From positions 1 to 64,000 of the IMG/VR virus record IMGVR_UViG_3300042564_005549: a stretch of 64,000 nt of DNA. One strand, given 5' to 3'. Source of the DNA: a virus. A program made the position numbers and the translations under genes. This document shows positions 56,069-64,000 of the stretch, piece after piece (position 1 is the stretch's first letter; each line of letters opens with the position of its first letter). The notes beneath the pieces were generated by a model, which had not been told where the DNA came from, made no database searches, and was given only the letters and a program-made list of their open reading frames with translations.

Positions 56069-57010
56069 ATGGGTATATCTATCGACGATTACGAACCGAT
56101 TATTGAGATTTTAGAAGATATTCTAGGGGACTATAGAATGCACAATGACTATAAAGGTCAAATGTCATTTGATTGTCCGGTTTGTTCGTATGAGTTAAAA
56201 GGATTAGACCACGGAGACGGTAAAGGTAATTTAGAAGTAAACTACAGACATAACGTTTATAAATGTTGGGCTTGTAGTGAAGTTAATAATACTCACGGTT
56301 CTTTACATAAATTAATTAAGAAATATGGGACAACCAAACATTTAAAAAGATATGAATTGTTGGTTCCCGAAGAAAGTTTTGAAAATGGAAAACCAAATTT
56401 TAAGGTTGTTAAATTACCCGAAGAATTTGTACCATTTTCTAAAGTTAGTGCCGGTTTAAAATTAACACACTACTATAAGACTGCGTTAAATTATGTCCGT
56501 AAAAGAAATATAACCGATGAGATGTTATACAAATATAACATTGGATTTTGTTATAGGGGACCATATAGCAATAGAATTATTATCCCTTCATATGATTCAG
56601 AAAATAGGTTAAATTACTTTATTGCAAGGTCATATGAGGCAAACACTAAGTTTAAATATAAAAACCCTGAGGCACAAAAAGAAATAGTAATCTTCAACGA
56701 AAATTTAATTGATTGGTTTATGCCAATCTATATTGTTGAGGGAGCATTTGATAGTATTTTTCTACCTAACTCAATTCCGATGTTAGGTAAAGTGATGGGT
56801 GAAAAATTATTTAGTTTATTATATGAGAAGGCATTAGAAGTTGTTGTGGTATTGGATGGAGATGCTTGGGAAAATTCTAAAAAAATATATCATAAGTTAA
56901 ATGGTGGTAGATTATTTGGGAAAGTTTGGACAATAAAATTACCGTTAGATAAAGACATTGCTGACCTCCAAGGTAAATTAGGTGAATACGAAAAAATACA
57001 ATTAGATTAA
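56069..57010 (+). CDS. DNA primase (DnaG/T4 gp61-like)
   Basis: I placed the start at ATG 56069. An upstream in-frame GTG lies within the terminator hairpin and would add 17 residues that look like read-through. The 313-residue product has an N-terminal zinc finger (CPVC near 33, CWAC near 67) for template reading, and a TOPRIM core with VEGAFDSIF near 227 and VVVLDGDAW near 256, carrying the Glu and the DxD metal acids. This is a two-part primase that makes RNA primers with the helicase at 26143. T4 gp61 has 342 residues. The next gene starts 1 nt after its stop. Confidence 0.85.
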   Translation: MGISIDDYEPIIEILEDILGDYRMHNDYKGQMSFDCPVCSYELKGLDHGDGKGNLEVNYRHNVYKCWACSEVNNTHGSLHKLIKKYGTTKHLKRYELLVPEESFENGKPNFKVVKLPEEFVPFSKVSAGLKLTHYYKTALNYVRKRNITDEMLYKYNIGFCYRGPYSNRIIIPSYDSENRLNYFIARSYEANTKFKYKNPEAQKEIVIFNENLIDWFMPIYIVEGAFDSIFLPNSIPMLGKVMGEKLFSLLYEKALEVVVVLDGDAWENSKKIYHKLNGGRLFGKVWTIKLPLDKDIADLQGKLGEYEKIQLD

Positions 57011-57011
57011 T

Positions 57012-57869
57012 ATGAATTTAGTAGAAATCTCAAAAGAGATAAACAATTTATTAGAAGAGAGAAGAAAGGATTTAGAACTTACTTTTATTGAGGAAGAACA
57101 CATTTATTATATGAAAGATATGAATGGTGTTTTGAGAAAAACATTTCCATCAGTATCTAAAGTAGTAAAGAAATTCCATAAAGCATTTGATGCTGAAGGT
57201 ACCGCACTAAGAATGTGTAACGGTGACCCAATTGCTGCTCGAGAGTTACAGGAACAATGGAAAGCAACCGGACAGTATGCTACCAATATGGGTAGTCGTG
57301 TTCACTTTGAATTAGAGAGTGATTTAGTACAAAGACACGAAGACTACAAAGAAGTTCGTAGACCAATTTTTGAATGTGACGAAACACAACTTACCAAAAG
57401 TGATAATATGATTATTGCAGGTAAACAGTTTCTTGACTTAATGTTAGAAAGAGGTGCGATTCTTATTGATACAGAAATAGTGTTAGGTGATAATGAATTA
57501 GGATATACGGGTCAGCCGGATAAAATATGGTTGATGTCGAATAAAGAAGGTACTGACTTTGGTATTGTTGTTACCGATTGGAAAACCAATCAACCAAAAA
57601 ACTTTGAAGTCCAACACTACACAGGTAGATTGTACCCACCATTCCAAGAGTATCACGATACTGCGTTAGGTCATTATTACATACAACTTCCACTTTACGC
57701 AAGATTGTTGATAAAGATGTTAAAAGGAACCAAGTACGAAAATTTAAAATTATTAGGTTGTGTGATTGTATTATTAAAAGAAGATGGTACATTCGTAGAG
57801 TACAAAGTTCCGCCACAAATTAACAACACAATCCTTCAAATGGATTTAACAAAATATACAAAGAAATGA
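57012..57869 (+). CDS. PD-(D/E)XK nuclease (RecB/Cas4-like)
   Basis: A 285-residue protein with a PD-(D/E)XK-type core: SRVHFELE near residue 97, GYTGQPDKIW near 164-173, then TDWKTNQ near 190 (Asp and Lys of the motif), and YIQLPLYARLL near 230, the usual RecB-type QL-x-x-Y helix. Phage relatives are exonucleases in recombination or DNA repair. It overlaps the SbcD gene by 4 nt, so it may act with that nuclease. The exact substrate is unknown. Confidence 0.8.
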   Translation: MNLVEISKEINNLLEERRKDLELTFIEEEHIYYMKDMNGVLRKTFPSVSKVVKKFHKAFDAEGTALRMCNGDPIAARELQEQWKATGQYATNMGSRVHFELESDLVQRHEDYKEVRRPIFECDETQLTKSDNMIIAGKQFLDLMLERGAILIDTEIVLGDNELGYTGQPDKIWLMSNKEGTDFGIVVTDWKTNQPKNFEVQHYTGRLYPPFQEYHDTALGHYYIQLPLYARLLIKMLKGTKYENLKLLGCVIVLLKEDGTFVEYKVPPQINNTILQMDLTKYTKK

Positions 57870-58690
57870 TAAAGAAAATAATTCACATTGCTGATTTACA
57901 TATTCGTACAATTCAAATGCACGAGTTGTATAAAAAACAATTTGATAGATTAATTGATGAGATTAAAGAACACTCAATTCAATGGACATCAGAAGGTATT
58001 GGATGGGACGAAATTCGAATAGTAATCGCTGGTGACATTGCACACCAAAAGATTAATATATCTAATGAACAACTATTATTAACAAGTTGGTTCTTAAATA
58101 AATTATCAGGATATGGTAAAGTAATTATCATACCGGGAAATCACGATTTCTTAGAAAATAATACAGAACGTATCGATAGTATCACACCTATCGTGGAATT
58201 ATTGGATAACAAAAACATTACATACCTAAAAGATAGTGGTGATTACGTTGATACCGAAGGTAATGTCCAATGGGTTGTTTATTCATTATATCAACACAAT
58301 GTTAGACCTGAATTCACTAAACAAGAAGGGTTATTAACAGTCGGATTATTTCACGGACCGATTCAAGGATTGTCAACTGATTTAGGTTTTGAGTTTGAGG
58401 ATGCATATGATAGATTAAACTTTGTTGATTTAGATTTATTATTATGTGGAGATATTCATAAGAGACAACAATGGGATTTACCTAACGGAGGAAAGGCGGT
58501 TATGGTTGGAAGTCTAATCCAACAAAACTTTGGCGAAACTATTAAACATCACGGATATGGAATCTACGATGTTAATACCAAGGATTATACATTCCACGAT
58601 TTACCAAACGACCAACCATTTATGCATTTTAAAATAACAGATATTAACGATATTGAAAATGAGCAAGAGGAACTTATTAACCTTGGGTGA
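57866..58690 (+). CDS. SbcD / T4 gp47-like nuclease subunit
   Basis: A 274-residue metallophosphatase, the nuclease half of the Mre11-Rad50-like complex. Motifs fit the family: HIADLHIR near 8, GDIAHQK near 56, GNHDF near 92, FHGP near 156 and CGDIHKRQ near 193, where Mre11 usually has GHxH. T4 gp47 has 339 residues, so it lacks most of the C-terminal capping region. It should pair with SbcC/gp46 at 61667, but four other genes lie between them. Confidence 0.87.
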   Translation: MIKKIIHIADLHIRTIQMHELYKKQFDRLIDEIKEHSIQWTSEGIGWDEIRIVIAGDIAHQKINISNEQLLLTSWFLNKLSGYGKVIIIPGNHDFLENNTERIDSITPIVELLDNKNITYLKDSGDYVDTEGNVQWVVYSLYQHNVRPEFTKQEGLLTVGLFHGPIQGLSTDLGFEFEDAYDRLNFVDLDLLLCGDIHKRQQWDLPNGGKAVMVGSLIQQNFGETIKHHGYGIYDVNTKDYTFHDLPNDQPFMHFKITDINDIENEQEELINLG

Positions 58691-59108
58691 TGAGTTTCTT
58701 GAGTATTGCCGATTAAACGAAATTAAAGACGTTGAAAAATTGGCTAAAGAAACATTTCAAAGGGGTTTCACTATATTGAAGTATGGTGAGACCCCATACG
58801 GTATTAAGGGTACCGATAAAGTTGTTGAAAAAGAAATTATCAAAGAGGTTGTTGTTGAAAAAATCGTAGAGGTAATTAAAGAAGTTCCCGTTGAAAAAAT
58901 TGTGGAGGTGATTAAAGAAGTCCCTATTGAAATAGTCGGAGATACACAAATCATCACTAAGGAAGTTATAAAAGAAATAACTGTGGTGGATAATACCGAA
59001 ATAGAAAAATTAAGAGAAGAGAATAATAAGTTAAACGAGGCTTTAAATAAATTTAATAAGGCAACGTTTATGAAAAATAGTGATTTGAATAATTTATATG
59101 GCGAATAA
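58659..59108 (+). CDS. Coiled-coil protein with VEKIVEVIKEVP repeats
   Basis: I chose ATG 58659 over an upstream TTG in the same frame. It overlaps the SbcD stop by 32 nt and the dehydrogenase start by 11 nt. The product has 149 residues. An N-terminal helical domain (LGDEFLEYCRLNEIKDVEKL) is followed by tandem VEKIVEVIKEVP units (residues about 55-90), then a Glu/Lys-rich coiled coil. Repeats of this kind often form rod-like oligomers. Function is unknown. Given the overlaps it is translated with both neighbours. Confidence 0.65.
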   Translation: MSKRNLLTLGDEFLEYCRLNEIKDVEKLAKETFQRGFTILKYGETPYGIKGTDKVVEKEIIKEVVVEKIVEVIKEVPVEKIVEVIKEVPIEIVGDTQIITKEVIKEITVVDNTEIEKLREENNKLNEALNKFNKATFMKNSDLNNLYGE

Positions 59109-60339
59109 ATTTAAAATAGGATTTATTGGTTTAGGTAAGTTGGGTTTACCTTGTGCATTGGCAATTGATAATAAGGGACACGATGTGTGGGGTTATGATA
59201 TTGATAATACCGTCGAGGAAATTCTTAATGGTAAGAAACTACCTTACCTTGAAGAAGGGGCTGAGGATTTATTAAAGACTCACAATATCAAATACGGAAC
59301 AGTAAAAGATGTTGTGAATCATTCTGATATAATATTTGTCCCAATCCAAACTCCTCACGATTATAAATTTGAAGGGTGTACAAGAATACCCGATGAAAGG
59401 TCAGACTTTGATTACGAACCTTTAAAAAATGGAATTAAAACTCTATCTGATGAAATACTAAAACAGGATGGAGAAAAGATTGTGGTAATCATATCAACAG
59501 TTTTACCCGGTACTATTGAAAGAGAAATAATGCCGATAATTGAAAGAAATGAAAATTTTATATTGTGTTATAACCCGTACTTCATTGCTATGGGAACAAC
59601 AATAAACGATTTTTTAAATCCTGAATTCATATTATTTGGTTCTAAAGATAAAAGAGCATCGAAGTATGTTAAGAAGTTTTATGAAACATTACACGATAAA
59701 CCATTTTATCAAACGTCAATCAAAAATGCAGAATTAATTAAAGTTTCCTATAATACCTTTATTGGTATGAAGATAGTATTTGCTAATACGATTATGGAAA
59801 TTTGTCATAAAACCGGTGCGAACATCGATGAAGTTATGGGTGGTTTGAAATTGGCAACGAACAGATTAATTTCCACCAAATATTTAAATGGAGGGATGGG
59901 AGATGGAGGAGGATGTCACCCAAGAGATAACATAGCAATGAGTTGGTTGGCTAATAAATTAAACCTATCCCACAATTTTTTTGAAGATATTATGGAAGCA
60001 AGAGAAGAACAAACAGAATTCTTAATCGAATTATTAACACAACAACCAGGACCATATACAATCTTGGGTAAGACGTTTAAAGAAAATACCAATTTAACTT
60101 TGGGTTCACCATCAATGTTATTGGCTAATATGTTAACGGAGCAAGGAGTTACATTCCAACACTACGACCCATTTGTCGACACGGTTGAACCATATTTTGA
60201 AAAAGGAACATATATTGTAACCGTACCTCACGAACAATTTATAAATTTTATTTTCCCTTCAGGTTCGATTGTTATTGATGTTTGGAGAATCTTAGACATC
60301 AACGACTCAACAGTTACACATATTAAAGTAGGTAACTAG
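59098..60339 (+). CDS. UDP-glucose/GDP-mannose dehydrogenase-family protein
   Basis: A 413-residue NAD-dependent sugar-nucleotide dehydrogenase. The Rossmann start GFIGLGKLGLPCALA (GxGxxG) is followed by an N-terminal domain with 'NPYF'. Catalytic residues are visible: Lys/Asn in IKVSYNTFIGMKI near 220, and Cys in GGGCHPRDN near 275, the family's nucleophile. The C-terminal domain reads ILGKTFKENTNLTLGSPSML then 'YDPF'. It would oxidise a UDP- or GDP-sugar to the uronic acid. It is an intact auxiliary metabolic gene. Likely uses are changing host surface sugars or supplying phage glycan or DNA modification. Substrate is not predictable. Confidence 0.85.
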   Translation: MANKFKIGFIGLGKLGLPCALAIDNKGHDVWGYDIDNTVEEILNGKKLPYLEEGAEDLLKTHNIKYGTVKDVVNHSDIIFVPIQTPHDYKFEGCTRIPDERSDFDYEPLKNGIKTLSDEILKQDGEKIVVIISTVLPGTIEREIMPIIERNENFILCYNPYFIAMGTTINDFLNPEFILFGSKDKRASKYVKKFYETLHDKPFYQTSIKNAELIKVSYNTFIGMKIVFANTIMEICHKTGANIDEVMGGLKLATNRLISTKYLNGGMGDGGGCHPRDNIAMSWLANKLNLSHNFFEDIMEAREEQTEFLIELLTQQPGPYTILGKTFKENTNLTLGSPSMLLANMLTEQGVTFQHYDPFVDTVEPYFEKGTYIVTVPHEQFINFIFPSGSIVIDVWRILDINDSTVTHIKVGN

Positions 60340-60390
60340 TTTTGATTTATCCATTTTTTTAGTTATATTTTTATAACAAAGAATATTATT

Positions 60391-60702
60391 ATGGATAAAA
60401 TTTTATTATGGTCACTCGCCGCTTATGGAATGACCTCAATTATTGTATGGGGTTCTATCTTTGAATCAACAAGAGAATTTATAAAAAGAAACTCAAAGTT
60501 TTTTGGGGACTTAGTTAGTTGTACTTTATGTACAAGTACTTGGGTTGGTTTTTTTATGTCATTAGCCTTAGGTGGATTAACAACTAAATTCTTCGATATA
60601 CATTGGGTATTCGGAATCTTTTGGGACGGTATGTTCACGGCAGGTATTGTGTGGTCAATAAATGCAATCATCGAATTTTTTGAAGAAAGTAGATTAAAAT
60701 AA
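60391..60702 (+). CDS. Small membrane protein, DUF1360-like
   Basis: A 103-residue protein with about three hydrophobic segments (residues 3-22, 50-65 and 75-95). The CTLCTSTWVGFF motif near 43-54 is typical of DUF1360, in which a C-x-x-C lies at the start of a membrane helix. The role is unknown in hosts and phages. It lies between the dehydrogenase and the HNH nuclease in a small auxiliary group. The phage protein would sit in the host inner membrane. Confidence 0.75.
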   Translation: MDKILLWSLAAYGMTSIIVWGSIFESTREFIKRNSKFFGDLVSCTLCTSTWVGFFMSLALGGLTTKFFDIHWVFGIFWDGMFTAGIVWSINAIIEFFEESRLK

Positions 60703-60705
60703 TCT

Positions 60706-61665
60706 ATGAAATTACTTAAAGTAGGTTACAAGGTAATTGATTATTCAATAATCAAGGAACTTTATTATTACGTAACCAAAGAGTATTTTTTACGTGAACC
60801 AAAATTATTTGAGTCACTAAAAATAAAGAATGGTGGTGATAAAAAGAATGCCACGTATGTTGAAGTAATCAAAGGTGATAAAGATAGTTTCTTCGATTTA
60901 ACACCTAACAGAAAAGATGAATGGGATTCAATTATCGATTATCTAAACGATAAATACAAGTCCCATATCAAACCGCCGAAAGAAGAGTCTTTTGATGATG
61001 AGGATAAGAGGGTTAAGTTTTTTAAAAACCTAAATAAAAACGCCAAACCAGAATCAATCTTAGGAAGACTTTTACATTTCAATCCAATTAATGAGGATGG
61101 TGTTAGTGAGTTACTGACATTCGATGAACTAAAAAAACACCCTGATTTTGGTAAAACAAATAAAGATGATAGTTGTATTCCAAATAACGGAACGGGATGG
61201 AATAGGACAGTTGGGAAGTATTTTAAGTTCACATTAGTAAGAGATAAAGGAAAAACAACCGCATTTAAATTTGATGGGTATAATTTTGATTATTCTCACA
61301 AAAATCGATATATTCGTAAAGATATACGAAAGGCATTAGAACACAGTAGATGTGCTCATTGTGGTGTGAAAGGTAAGAAGATGGAAATCGACCACAAAAA
61401 TGGTAGATACAATGACGATAATGTGTTGAGTTCAGATACTCAAAACCTATCCGATTTTCAACCATTGTGTGGTAATTGTAATAAATTAAAAAGAAGTGCT
61501 TGTAAAAAGTGTAAAGAGACGGGACTTAGATATGACGCACAATTCTTAGGTTATCCGTTTTCACAATTAGATGGTGACGCCGTTTATAACGATGATTTAG
61601 GTTGTTCCGGTTGTTACCTTTTTGATTGTATGGTTTGGAAATTCAGTTGCGTAAAAAATATTTAA
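60706..61665 (+). CDS. HNH endonuclease, type II restriction-like
   Basis: A 319-residue nuclease. The C-terminal half has a zinc-bound HNH core: CAHCG near 219, EIDHKNGRYND near 229-239, 'QPLCGNCNKLKR' near 252-263, and then CKKCKETGLRYDAQFLGYPF and 'GCSGCYLFDCMVW'. This last pattern (KR-x-x-CKxCxxTGxRxDA...GCxGCYxxD) is what I associate with type II restriction-like HNH enzymes rather than homing ones. The N-terminal 200 residues probably recognise DNA. No methylase is next to it. It could cut host or competitor DNA, or be a homing remnant. Confidence 0.75.
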   Translation: MKLLKVGYKVIDYSIIKELYYYVTKEYFLREPKLFESLKIKNGGDKKNATYVEVIKGDKDSFFDLTPNRKDEWDSIIDYLNDKYKSHIKPPKEESFDDEDKRVKFFKNLNKNAKPESILGRLLHFNPINEDGVSELLTFDELKKHPDFGKTNKDDSCIPNNGTGWNRTVGKYFKFTLVRDKGKTTAFKFDGYNFDYSHKNRYIRKDIRKALEHSRCAHCGVKGKKMEIDHKNGRYNDDNVLSSDTQNLSDFQPLCGNCNKLKRSACKKCKETGLRYDAQFLGYPFSQLDGDAVYNDDLGCSGCYLFDCMVWKFSCVKNI

Positions 61666-61666
61666 T

Positions 61667-64000
61667 ATGGCAAATCCTTTTATAAAAGTAGAGTGGGAAG
61701 ATACACCAGAAAATCTTACCCAAGAAAGAATCAAGAGAGTTAAAAGTTATTTCGAAAAGAAGTACAACTCCACCAGTGTTAAAATCATAACCAAGATATC
61801 CACAAACACACTTAATACACAATTAAGAACACTTGAGGCAACTGATAGTATTTTAGACCATCAGTATCAGAAGAAAATTGTTAAAGAATTTGTTACTGAA
61901 AACGACCTTAACGTTAAGTGGGATTTACTTAATAGATTGGACGATAAAGTTAACGGTGAGATTGATAAATTAAATCAAAATAAAGTACGTTACAATAAAT
62001 GGTTCATAAAGAAAATAGAGTTTTCTAATTTCTTATCATTTGGTGAAGACAATGTAATTGAATTTGAGAACTTAGATGGTATTACTGTTATTGAATCAAC
62101 CCCAAGAAACTTTGGAGGTAAGTCTACCGCAACTGTTGACCTACTAATGTTCTTGTTCTTCAACGCAACCACAAAAACAAAAACCAATATTGAGGTATTC
62201 AATAAGTTTTCAGATAAAGACGAGGTAAAAGTAAAAGGATATGTGACAATTGACGGAGATAGTTACATCATATCAAGAACAATTACGAGAAAGAAAACAA
62301 AGGTTGGAGAATATAACGTTAAGAGTGATTTGGAATTCTTCAAAGTAACTGAAGACGGTACAATATCAAACTTATCGGGAGAACAAAGAAGAGAAACTGA
62401 AACATTTATTGCATCTGCGATTGGTAGTCAAGAAGATTTTTTATCAACGATATTAACAACCGGTTATAACTTAGAAGAACTAATTGAATCTAAACCAACC
62501 GCAAGAGGTCAGATTCTTACAAAGTTTTTAGGGTTAGAAAGTTTAAAACAAAAAGAAGACATCTGTAAAGAGATGTATAATGACTGGTCTAAAAAATTAA
62601 TTTCAAATACTCATAACGTAAAAGACTTAGAAGATACTAATGAAACTTTAACGGAGAGTATCGGTAATTCTGAAAATGAGATTTTAAGACTAACCGAAGT
62701 ATTATCCGATACTGAAAGGGCACTTACGATGTTGGAGGAAAGGAGAGACAATGCACTTAGTTCTAAAAATAACGATGTTGACCAAGAACTAATAAGAACT
62801 AACCCAACATTGTTGAAAGGTGAGATTGATGCATTAATACTTAAAAGGAATCAAAGTAAATCAAGTGCTGATAGTGTTGACCTTAAAGAACCATCGAAGT
62901 ATTATCACGAAGATGAACATAAAGAGTTGAGAGGTCAAATGGCGGACCTACAGGGCATTGAGTTCGCATACAAATATGAAAAAACTGAAAAGGAAAAGTT
63001 AATCAAACAATTAACAGAAGGAACAATTTGTCCTACTTGTAATAGAGCGTTGGATGAGGTTGACCATACTGAAGAAATTGAAAAGATTAAAAAAGAAATT
63101 GAGGACATCATAAAAAACATTGAAACCAATAAATCTGAATTTGATAAATTAAAAGTTAAGTCAGATGAATTGGATTCTTTAAAAAGTGAGTTCGACAATT
63201 ATGAAAGAGATAAACTTCGTAAAGCGAGATATGAATTGGAAGTTGAGCAAAGACAACTTGAGATTGATTCAAAACAGTCAAAATTAACTAACTACGATAA
63301 TAACAAAAAGAAATTAGAACACAACCAAAGAATTGATTCAGAAGTTGTTGCTTTAAGGACTAAGATTGAAACTGCAAACGCCGATATCCGTATCACTAAT
63401 CAGTCAATCGAAAAACACAAGAATAATATCACCACGTCAAAAGAAAAGATTGGGGTTAATAACGATTTAATTACAAAAATTAAATCCGAAGAAGAATTGA
63501 TTTACGTGTTCAAAACATATCTAACCATATTTGGTAAGAATGGTATTTCTAAAGTTATTATTAAAAATATGATTCCATTATTAAATCAGGAGTTGTATCG
63601 ATTATTATCTGACAGTTGCTACTTTACATTGGAGTTAAACATTAATGATAAGAATGAATTAGAATTCTTAATGATTGATAATGAAACTAGAGTTGTTAAA
63701 TCATTATCGAGTGGTTCAGGTTACGAAAGAACCATCTCATCATTGGCTATCAGAAGTGTATTGACTAAGATATCATCATTACCTAAACCTAACATTGTGG
63801 TTATGGATGAGGTCTTCGGTAAAATTGCCGACGACAATCTCGAAATGGTAGGGGAATTCTTTAAGAAAATCAAAAATTATTTTGAACATATATTAGTAAT
63901 TTCTCATAACCCATTAATAAGAAACTGGTCGGACAATATCATTATGGTTAAAAAAGATGAAAATATATCCTCAGTTGAATATATTAACACCAAAATTTCT
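61667..64000 (+). CDS. SbcC / T4 gp46-like ATPase (partial, C-terminus cut by window edge)
   Basis: The frame stays open from ATG 61667 to the window end, giving 778 residues so far. It is the Rad50-like partner of the SbcD at 57866. The ATPase head begins near residue 115 (IEFSNFLSFGED), so there is an unusual N-terminal extension of about 115 residues. Walker A is altered (PRNFGGKST, with Pro where Gly is usual). A long coiled coil has the zinc-hook CPTC near 455. The signature region (LSSGSGYERTISSLA) is near 680 and Walker B (NIVVMDEVFGK) near 710. Few residues are likely missing. Confidence 0.88.
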   Translation, partial: MANPFIKVEWEDTPENLTQERIKRVKSYFEKKYNSTSVKIITKISTNTLNTQLRTLEATDSILDHQYQKKIVKEFVTENDLNVKWDLLNRLDDKVNGEIDKLNQNKVRYNKWFIKKIEFSNFLSFGEDNVIEFENLDGITVIESTPRNFGGKSTATVDLLMFLFFNATTKTKTNIEVFNKFSDKDEVKVKGYVTIDGDSYIISRTITRKKTKVGEYNVKSDLEFFKVTEDGTISNLSGEQRRETETFIASAIGSQEDFLSTILTTGYNLEELIESKPTARGQILTKFLGLESLKQKEDICKEMYNDWSKKLISNTHNVKDLEDTNETLTESIGNSENEILRLTEVLSDTERALTMLEERRDNALSSKNNDVDQELIRTNPTLLKGEIDALILKRNQSKSSADSVDLKEPSKYYHEDEHKELRGQMADLQGIEFAYKYEKTEKEKLIKQLTEGTICPTCNRALDEVDHTEEIEKIKKEIEDIIKNIETNKSEFDKLKVKSDELDSLKSEFDNYERDKLRKARYELEVEQRQLEIDSKQSKLTNYDNNKKKLEHNQRIDSEVVALRTKIETANADIRITNQSIEKHKNNITTSKEKIGVNNDLITKIKSEEELIYVFKTYLTIFGKNGISKVIIKNMIPLLNQELYRLLSDSCYFTLELNINDKNELEFLMIDNETRVVKSLSSGSGYERTISSLAIRSVLTKISSLPKPNIVVMDEVFGKIADDNLEMVGEFFKKIKNYFEHILVISHNPLIRNWSDNIIMVKKDENISSVEYINTKIS

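Overview
The window is about two thirds A+T and almost wholly coding. It reads as part of a large T4-like (contractile-tailed) phage genome. The evidence is a sheath (gp18-like) next to a 162-residue tube protein (gp19-like), baseplate proteins of the gp25, gp6/J and gp53 types, and T4-style replication and recombination genes (SSB, UvsX, 5' nuclease, DnaB-type helicase, primase, gp46/gp47 nuclease, NrdA/NrdB). A SprB-type repeat, Flavobacterium-like adhesin modules and weak Shine-Dalgarno sequences suggest a Bacteroidota host. The host is inferred, not shown.

Layout: 1-1654 is a SNF2-type helicase on the minus strand, cut by the left edge. 1703-15508 holds neck, tail terminator, sheath, tube, tape-measure chaperone (with a likely programmed frameshift), tape measure and early baseplate genes. 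15498-22650 holds a giant hub protein and small accessory genes. 22751-30957 is a DNA-metabolism block: ssDNA-binding protein, recombinase, 5' nuclease, helicase and ribonucleotide reductase. 31121-41685 returns to baseplate wedge and other virion genes, several joined by TAATG stop/start overlaps. 41685-55277 is a tail-fibre/tip cassette rich in Pro-Thr linkers, with a stand-alone Hint (intein-like) protein in the middle. 55317-64000 holds a RuvC-like nuclease, primase, PD-(D/E)XK nuclease, SbcD/gp47, a sugar-nucleotide dehydrogenase, a membrane protein, an HNH nuclease and SbcC/gp46, which runs off the right edge. Only two genes lie on the minus strand: the helicase and a 52-residue ribbon-helix-helix-like protein.

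Signals outside the genes: an octamer close to TATTTATA, always reading toward the gene, sits just upstream of at least 17 genes on both strands and of one likely small RNA. I take it as the phage's own promoter or start-region element. Seven hairpin-plus-T terminators are visible. The 345-bp gap between sheath and tube genes holds a series of hairpins and a possible pseudoknot. Two other gaps hold small structured RNA candidates that end in terminators. I saw no tRNA, CRISPR array, insertion sequence or integrase.

How the parts work together: the structural genes build a contractile tail whose 640-residue tape measure predicts a tail of roughly 95 nm. The Pro-Thr-linked proteins probably form the surface-binding fibres or tips. 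The replication block and the primase/nuclease block give a nearly self-sufficient T4-style replisome and recombination system, although no DNA polymerase, clamp or terminase lies in this window.
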